Below, piece after piece: positions 57,667 through 64,000 of a stretch of DNA of 64,000 bases (positions within the stretch are counted from its first letter, which is position 1; each line of letters begins with the position of its first letter). The position numbers and the translations under genes are program-made. The stretch is taken from positions 3,408,882 through 3,472,881 of the forward strand of contig CM020618.1 of the NCBI GenBank assembly GCA_009829735.1. The letters are read 5' to 3'. Below the pieces are notes generated by a model. The model was not told where the DNA came from. It saw nothing but the letters and a program-made list of their open reading frames with translations, and searched no databases. The stretch comes from Pyropia yezoensis (lineage: Eukaryota; Rhodophyta; Bangiophyceae; Bangiales; Bangiaceae).

Positions 57667-60049
57667 GGGTCCTTATCAAAGTCATCCCCGCCTTGTTCGC
57701 ACACGCGTAGGGAGCCTGTTTCCCAGCAGTAGCCCGTCTGCTTAAACTGTTCGTAGTACAAGCCGATGATGTAGGCCCGTGACGCGCGCACACCCTCGCC
57801 AAGCATGTCAATGTCTCGAAGGGACACCGACTCTTGAACCGTGCAGAACGGGGATATAGGGCCGTCGGCGGGCGCGGCGTCGGGCCGGTCCGTGATCCGC
57901 CACAGTGGCGGACGATCATCCGGGGGAGTCCCCGGACATTCGTCACCTTGGACGTACCGGCTCCGTCGTCGCCGCCCAAACAGGAGCTGCTCATCCCGTC
58001 CGGCTCCGGCTCGTCCACCCCACCGGGCTGCGGCTGCGTCAACGGCGGTACCGGTACCGAAGTCGAGTCGTCACGACCGTCGAGGTCGCCAAAGTCCAGC
58101 AGAGCGTCGTGGTAGCTCAGCGACGGTGTGGCCTCCCGGCCGTTGTCCTCGACGTCCATGTCGTCCGCGAGGGGCGGACTGGCCGCCCCAACGGAAGGCG
58201 GAGGGGATGGCGGGGGGTCAGAACACTCCATACCTGACCCCGGCGCAGAGCCCAGCGTATAACAAGGGCACTCGGTCGTCCGTGCCGCACGGGGGGCGAC
58301 GGAGGCAGGCGTCGTTGGCGGGGGGGGGGGGGGGGGCGGGGAGGTTGTTTGTCCTCGGGGGTGGGGGCAAAAAAGGTTGAAAAAGAAAGGCAACCCGGGA
58401 GGCGGCGTCGGGGGGTCGACAGATGGGTGCGGGGGGGGTGGGGAGGGCGGTGCCCGAAAGGGAGAGGGGGCGGGGAGGGTGTGTGAATAGGGGAGATTGG
58501 GCCGGTGGCAGTGAAATGGGTCGCGTCTCGATCCCGCAACGCGACCGCGGCCCAGACACGAGAATTAGAGCAGGGGGGGGGGGGGGCGGGACGTCACGCC
58601 GATGGTGGCAGGAAGCACCCCCCGGAAGAGGGGAGCGGGGCGAGGACGAGGAGCCGCGTGCCTCGGCGCACACGCACAGGAAGGGGGGGGGTGGGGGGAG
58701 GGGGGCGGGCGGGGTCGTGCCACGTCAGAAGCCCTCGGGTTCGTGCGTTTGTTGCTGCCGGCGCCGGTGACAGCAAGCGGGGCACGTGCGCTGCCAGTGT
58801 GTGTGTGTGGAGTCCGCAGGCACGCGCCAGTTGGATATACAAAATGGAAAGAATGGTTTGCCACCAGGACGGTGCGGCCCGTCCAACGCGTGCACCGTCG
58901 GTTCAATTAAATGCACTTTTTGAGCAACGCCTTTGTCGTGATGGTCCTCGTGAATGATTTGACAAGCGAGTATGTACCAGTTTTGCCGACGGGCCATTTG
59001 GTGTCGACAGTCGTACGTGCAACGGGCCGCGCAAGCCGCGTTGCCAGTCAAATCGGCCGTCTGTTAGGGACATGGTGTAAGACCCGCTGCGCTGGCCCTC
59101 GCCGGCTGCGGCGCCCGGATGCAGCTGCGATGCCCGGCGCCTGGTCGCCTGCCTAGCGCTGCCGCCCTTCCCGCCAACGCCTCAGCTGCCGCCGCCCTTT
59201 CCCCCAATGCCACAGCTGCCCCCCCCTGCCGCCCATGCCGTCGCTGTCAACGTCCACAACGCTGGCGGCGGCTGCAGCAGCGGCGGCAGCCGCCACAGCT
59301 GCGTCACGTAGTGCTACTCCCACTGCGGCTGCGGCGGCGCGGGCTGCGCTTGCCGCGTGGCGCGCCGACCCTCGGATGGGGATGGCGGCAGCGATTGAGG
59401 CTATGCAGGGAGAGCTCCCCCCGGGGTCGCCGGCGGGCTCTCCCAGTGGCTTCCCTGCCGGACTCGCCCCTGGACTCCCGGCTGGGCTTCCTGTCGGCTT
59501 CCCGGGGGGGTTCTGGACCGCCTCCCCAGGGGGCTTCCCGTGAGGCTTCCTGGCGGGTCCCTTCTCAGGCCTGGCAAGCGTACCTGGCATGGCCGGCGGC
59601 GGCGGCGGCGGCGATGTCGGCGGCGGTGGCAGAGGTGGTGGCCTCCGCGCCGGCATTGGCATTGGCGCGGGCGACCATGGCAGCGGTAGCGGGGACCTAG
59701 GGGACACCATCGTGGTCGCTGACTATGTGCATCCTTCTGTGGCAGCCGATAGCGGGCTGGTGGCGTTTGTGCGCGGTGGGGGCGCGTGGGTGGCGGCGGC
59801 TGCTGAGGAGCGGCAGTTGACTTTTTCAGGTGGCTGTGCCGGCTGTGGCGGCTGCTCGTGTGGGCTGCCCGGGGGGGGGGGGGGGGGGGCTGCGGCCTGC
59901 GATTGCCTGGGCATCTGCTGGGATGGGGGCGGCGGAAGGAAGCGCGTCGCTGCCGGGGGGGGGTCTCTGAGTACGTCATGGCAAAGGAGTTTGAGCTGAA
60001 AGTGGGCTTTTGGGTGTCCCCACCCGTCGGGAGGGGAGGAGAAACAGGA
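50426..60049. repeat. Second draft of 40144-49925 (unmerged contig overlap)
   Basis: Collinear with 40144-49925 base for base except scattered 1-bp indels and a few garbled stretches (53045-53190, 53740-53860) that shorten it by about 160 bases. It starts inside the part 1 gene, at the first base after the gap. Confidence 0.9.
51327..58231 (-). pseudogene. ParB-like long gene, copy in the second contig
   Basis: Same gene as 41047-48109, ATG at 58231. Stops at the ParB microsatellite (just after 57593) and later positions are also present here, so they are not random sequencing errors. Extra frameshifts near 51780, 52620, 53050-53190, 53740-53860, 55480 and 55620 match suspected consensus errors. 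Confidence 0.5.
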
Positions 60050-60050
60050 A
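59235..60050 (+). CDS. Possible plus-strand gene (second-contig copy)
   Basis: Same frames as 49113-49925, here continuing past the overlap end. Frames 59235-59543 and 59589-59999; a possible donor GT follows K-V-G-F-W near 60014. Downstream to 60500 no clear exon follows. Confidence 0.25.
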
Positions 60051-61300
60051 GGTGGATGGCCGCGAGGGGTGGGCTCGGGGGATGGCGCAGCCACCGGCGA
60101 CGCCCGTGCCGCCGACGGAAAACTACACTGGCGATGATGGCGCTACCCACCCCTTTCCTCCATAAAAGACCGCCGCGCCCGTACTCCGCCCGCCCAACCG
60201 CCGACCGTCCACTCCGTCTGCACCGCAACGCTCCACACCTCCACGCCAAATGCAAGCACCCCCCCACTGACATGCACGCAACCCAGCAGCCGTCACAACC
60301 CACACCACCTGGGAAATGGGGAGGGGGGGGGGGGGCGGGGGGGGGTGGAGCGGGCAAAGCAGGGCAGGGGACCTGCGGTCGCAAGGGGTGGGCGCGGCTC
60401 GGGGGGGTGGGGGGGGGGGGGGCGACGCGTCAACAGCGGCACCAGCACGGCTGGAAAAACCGCACCGGCGGTGCGGGCGGGCGCCCCCCTCCCCAGAGGG
60501 AGGAGGCGGCGCACACGGTGGGATGGACGTATCGCCACACCGCGCGGAATCCCCGCTCGCGGGCGCATGCAGGGGAGCCGTCCACGGCAAAGTCTTTCAC
60601 GGACCCGGCTGGCCGGATCCCCACCCGGCCGGGTCGCCGCATATCCATTATGCGTGCACCGGCCACCCGGGACGTGGCAGTTGGTGGAGGCGACGGACGT
60701 GGCAGTCGGTGGAGGCGTCGGTAGTTGTATCAATTACCATTACAGCAGTCCTGATTTTCAAGTCTCGCTAGGCGGCCTGGCGGGCCGCGGCGGCGGGGGC
60801 GGCCGCCGCCGCCCGGGCTGTGGCGGCATTGGTGGGCGGTTGCGGTGGCGGCGGCGGCGGGCGGGGGGGGGTGGGGGGGGAGGGGGGGGAGGGGGGGATG
60901 GAGGGGAAGGGGAGGGGCGGGGGGCGTGCAGGGAGGGCGATCCCGGGGATGAGGGAGGTGAGGGAGGGTGGGCGGGGGAGGTACCCTAGCGTCTCCCGCA
61001 CGCGCACCACACCACCTCCGCACACACACGTTCCTCTGTCTGCCGCACAAGGGGCGACGAGGATTGGGTGGGAAGGGGGGCGTTGCGGGTTGTGGTGGGG
61101 GGCACGTGCCCCTGACCTCCCCAGGGAGTGGGACGTTGCGCGGCTGTCTCGGGCTGGCGGGGTGCTCTTGGGTGGCGCAAGCAAAAACAGCCCCCAGGAG
61201 AGATGCGGGCGGGGCGGGGGGGGCGCGGAGGAGGCAGGCAGGGCGGGGCGGGTGCACGAGCGGGTAGTGCGGTGGGCTCCCCAGCGGGACCGCCGCCGCC
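60050..61300. other. Intergenic region with G runs
   Basis: G homopolymers at 60317-60345, 60396-60421 and 60865-60900. It contains the first copy of the 235-bp module (60516-60750). No gene supported. Confidence 0.4.
60516..60750. repeat. 235-bp module, copy 1
   Basis: Starts CGGTGGGATGG and ends TTACAGCAGTC. It contains two GACGTGGCAGT boxes and the short inverted repeat GCATA...TATGC. Copies 2 and 3 are at 62073-62300 and 62709-62942. Confidence 0.85.
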
Positions 61301-61310
61301 CCCCGCCTAG

Positions 61311-61782
61311 GGGGAGGGCGGTGCCCCAGCCGCCGCCGCCGCCCCCGCCGCGGGCCTCGAGCTCGCGGCCATTGCCCGCACGCTGGGCGCCGCCGCCGCC
61401 CGCCGTGGGCACGCCCCCGCGGCCGCGGCCGTGCGGCGACGGTGGCAGGCGACGCGACCGGCGGTGCGGCCGTGGCCGCCCGGTCTGCGGGTGGTGGGGG
61501 GGGCACTGCCGGCGGCGGCGGGGGGCGGGGGCAGGGAGCGGACGGCGGCGGCGGCCGCCGCCCCGCACATCCAGGCGGCGCTCGCCGCGGACGCGACGGG
61601 GGCGACGGCCGCGGCGGCCGACGCGGGGGTGGCGGCGGCGCTGGTGGGGGTGGTCGAGGCGGTGCTCGGCGTGGGGGGGGGGGGGGGTTGGGGGGGCGGG
61701 GGTGGGGGGCGACGCGCGGGGGGTGCTGGCGGCGTTGCCCGCCGACCGCAAGGAGCTCTTCAAGGGGCTGGTTGCCGCGTGA
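61311..61782 (+). CDS. Possible 3' exon of an uncharacterised gene
   Basis: The frame ends with V-L-A-A-L-P-A-D-R-K-E-L-F-K-G-L-V-A-A and TGA at 61780, a natural-looking C-terminus. Upstream are Ala-rich helices (G-L-E-L-A-A-I-A-R-T-L-G near 61351) in a different frame, with G runs between that may hide an intron or sequencing error. No domain recognised. Confidence 0.3.
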
Positions 61783-62072
61783 AAGGCGGGGGGGGATTAC
61801 GATGGCAAGGTGTGAGGGAGGCTGGGGAGGGCACGCCGGGAGGGGGGGTGGGGGGCCGACGCCCACCCCCCCCCGCCGGCACCCGTCGGCACGCCACCGG
61901 TGCTGGCGCCACCTCCCCCCCCCCCCCTCCCCCCCCCCCCCCCCCGCCGCCGCCCCGCTCACCGTCGGGCGCGGCGGCTACAGCGTCGGCCGCGGCAGCG
62001 GCGGAGGCGTCGGCAGCGTCGGCGGCCGCCTCCCGTGCGGCCAGCCGCCCATCCCACCCCCACAGGCGCGCA

Positions 62073-62300
62073 CGGTGGGATGGGCGTATCGCCACACCGC
62101 GCGGAATCCCCGCTCGCGGGCGCATGCAGGGAGCCGTCCACGGCAAAGTCTTTCACGGACCCGGCTGGCCGGATCCCCACCCGGCCGGGTCGCCGCATAT
62201 CCATTATGCGTGCACCGGCCACCCGGGACGTGGCAGTCGGCGACGAACGTGGCAGTCGGTGGTGGCGACGGTAGTTGTATCAATTAACATTACAGCAGTC
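62073..62300. repeat. 235-bp module, copy 2
   Basis: Same module as 60516-60750, slightly shorter: a few bases are missing between the two GACGTGGCAGT boxes. Confidence 0.85.
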
Positions 62301-62708
62301 ATTTTTTCAATAATTGTGAAGCCTCGTTACTGTAGAACGGTTCGTGAGGGGTGGGGGGTGGGGGAGTTGGCGGGGGGGTATTCCCGTGGCGGCCACGGTG
62401 GCGGCGCCACCCGCCTCGCCGGGGGGGGGGCGGGGGCCGACGCCCACCCCCCCCCCGCCGCCCCGCTCACCGTCGGGCGCGGCGGCTACAGCATCGGCCC
62501 ACCCCCCCCCCGCCGGCACCCGTCGACACGCCACCGGTGCTGGCGCCCCCCCCCCCCCGCACTTTCCCCGCCGCCGCCGCCGCCGCCGCCCCGCTCACCG
62601 TCGGGCGCGGCGGCTACAGCGTCGGCCGCGGCAGCGGCGGAGGCGTCGGCAGCGTCGGCGGCCGCCTCCCGTGCGGCCAGCCGCCCATCCCACCCCCACA
62701 GGCGCGCA

Positions 62709-62942
62709 CGGTGGGATGGGCGTATCGCCGCACCGCGCGGAATCCCCGCTCGCGGGCGCATGCAGGGAGCCGTCCACGGCAAAGTCTTTCACGGACCCGG
62801 CTGGCCGGATCCCCACCCGGCCGGGTCGCCGCATATCCAATATGCGTGCACCGGCCACCCGGGACGTGGCAGTCGGTGGAGGCGACGGACGTGGCAGTCG
62901 GTGGTGGCGACGGTAGTTGTATCAATTAACATTACAGCAGTC
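62709..62942. repeat. 235-bp module, copy 3
   Basis: Here the inner inverted repeat is perfect, GCATATCCAATATGC, whereas copies 1 and 2 have one base different. Confidence 0.85.
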
Positions 62943-63030
62943 CTTTCTTCAATGATTGTCAAGTCTCGTTACTGTAGAACGGTTTGTGAGGGGTGGGGGG
63001 AGGGGGGGGTTGGCGGGGGGGTATTCCCGT

Positions 63031-63426
63031 CATTAGGGACGGGGTGAGCGCTGGAAGGAAGTAAGTAACTGTTGATGGTAGTAAGGTTGGAACTCATGTG
63101 AGGATGGCAATAAGGTTACCTGCTGTTTTCAGCCGTATGTACCTGTACTCGATGGACCCCCCCCCCCCTCATACTGGTAGCCGCCGTCACGCCCCCCCTG
63201 TCGGCACCCCCTCCGCCCGCGGCTGCCCCTGCCCGCTGCCCGCTGCTTCCCCCCTGACCGCGGCTGCCCTCCTGCTGGCGGTCAGCCCCCTCCTGCTGGC
63301 GGTCAGCCCCCTACAGGCGCTTACACCCCCCCTGGCGGCGGCGGTGACCACCACCCTTGCGGCGTTCCCCCCCCCTCGTGGCGGCGGTCACCCCCCTCCC
63401 GGCGGGCACCCCCCTGACGGCGACTT
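63031..63426. other. C-rich low-complexity stretch
   Basis: Includes two adjacent copies of CTCCTGCTGGCGGTCAGCCC near 63270-63310. Frames are Pro/Leu/Ala low complexity; no gene supported. Confidence 0.4.
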
Positions 63427-63668
63427 CCCCCATCGTGGCGGCGGTCACCGCGTTCCAAGCAGCCACTCCTCTTCTGGCCTTCATTCTCCTTCTGGCGGTC
63501 AAAAATAATTCTCATCGGAGACCAAGCCACCGCGTGCTGGGCACTGTCCCCCATCGTGGCCGCGGTCACCGCGTTCCAAGCAGCCACTCCTCTTCTAGCC
63601 TTCATTCTCCTTCTGGCGGTCAAAAATAATTCTCATCGGAGACCAAGCCACCGCGTGCAGGGCACAGG
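63427..63668. repeat. 121-bp tandem repeat, two copies
   Basis: Units start CCCCATCGTGGC at about 63427 and 63548 and end ACCGCGTGC(T/A)GGGCAC. They differ at about five positions and contain the AT-rich CAAAAATAATTCTCATCGG. Confidence 0.85.
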
Positions 63669-64000
63669 CGAACCACTGCCCGGGTGATGTGTGTCCTGAG
63701 GGCTGTTTGAGGGGCAGTGAGCGCAAGTCCCGTGGCGTGGTGGCAGGAGGGTGCGGGGGGGGGGGGCAGTACGACCTTGTGCCCGGGGAAAGGGCCCACG
63801 CCGTGCTCGAGGCAGCGTCACGCAGCGCCTCAACAAGCGTGTTGCTCGCAACGGCACGAGAAAGCCGTCACATGTGCAGGGGCAGAGCAGTCGTCGGCCC
63901 TGTTCAGGCACTCTGACTGGGCCGAGGGGCTCATGGCTCGTCGGATCGAGGGGGGCGCGTGGGGGTGCAGACGGCGAGGAAGGTTGGAACGGCGAGGGGC
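63669..64000. other. Window end, no supported gene
   Basis: Short frames only on both strands; nothing recognised. Confidence 0.4.

Larger units (their letters stand above)
61935..63030. repeat. Tandem duplication of about 630 bp carrying modules 2 and 3
   Basis: 61935-62400 and 62570-63030 are near-identical, from CGCCGCCCCGCTCACC through the module to GTTACTGTAGAACGGTT and a GGGGTATTCCCGT end. The CCGCCCCGCTCACCGTCGG box occurs a third time near 62459. Confidence 0.8.

Noticed and set aside
50426..60049. A genuine 9.7-kb tandem duplication of the ParB locus
   Set aside because: Its edges coincide exactly with the 500-N gap and its differences look like consensus errors; an assembly overlap is simpler. 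Kept as a testable finding.
60768..61962. Minus-strand Pro/Arg-rich frame opposite the 61311-61782 candidate
   Set aside because: Low complexity throughout; the plus-strand C-terminus looks more protein-like.

Overview
The window is GC-rich eukaryotic nuclear DNA, apparently from an alga. The evidence is spliced genes with GT-AG introns, Ala/Gly/Pro-rich proteins, GGC/CCG microsatellites and LTR retrotransposons. A bangiophyte red alga of the Porphyra/Pyropia type would fit, but that is inference. No rRNA, tRNA or CRISPR array was recognised. NSDHL-like ends in TGA and the epimerase fragment in TAG, so the code is standard.

Layout. 1-1018: C-terminal part of a Fanzor/TnpB-like protein. 2568-13386: a complete Ty3/Gypsy chromovirus (element 1) with gag, an in-phase -1 slippery site, pol with a terminal chromodomain, and a long antisense gene facing pol across a hairpin array. 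13387-14150: 5' end of the gag of a second retroelement (element B) on the minus strand. 15184-17843: a SET-domain gene (-) head to head with an N-terminally truncated N-acylglucosamine 2-epimerase-like gene (+). 19777-21591: a low-complexity protein with a MED9-like segment (+). 21768-23905: a four-exon sterol dehydrogenase of the NSDHL/ERG26 type (-). About 23990-48109: one or two very long minus-strand genes with a ParB-like domain upstream and a beta-class N4-cytosine/N6-adenine DNA methyltransferase downstream. They are broken by element 2 (26519-37180, a decayed sister of element 1) and by a solo LTR (39730-40090, 5-bp target duplication).

Assembly warning. 40144-49925 and 50426-60049 are nearly the same sequence on either side of exactly 500 N. 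This looks like two contigs whose ends overlap by about 9.7 kb and were scaffolded instead of merged. Genes in 50426-60049 are therefore probably second drafts of those in 40144-49925. The right end (60050-64000) holds weak gene remnants, G/C homopolymers, a 235-bp module present three times and a 121-bp tandem duplication.

How the parts relate. Host metabolic genes (sterol dehydrogenase, epimerase) are a minority. Most of the window is mobile or foreign-looking DNA: an OMEGA-type nuclease relative, retroelements with a conserved antisense gene, and a prokaryote/phage-like ParB plus methyltransferase combination. The strongest candidates for something undescribed are the antisense gene and the ParB-methyltransferase locus.
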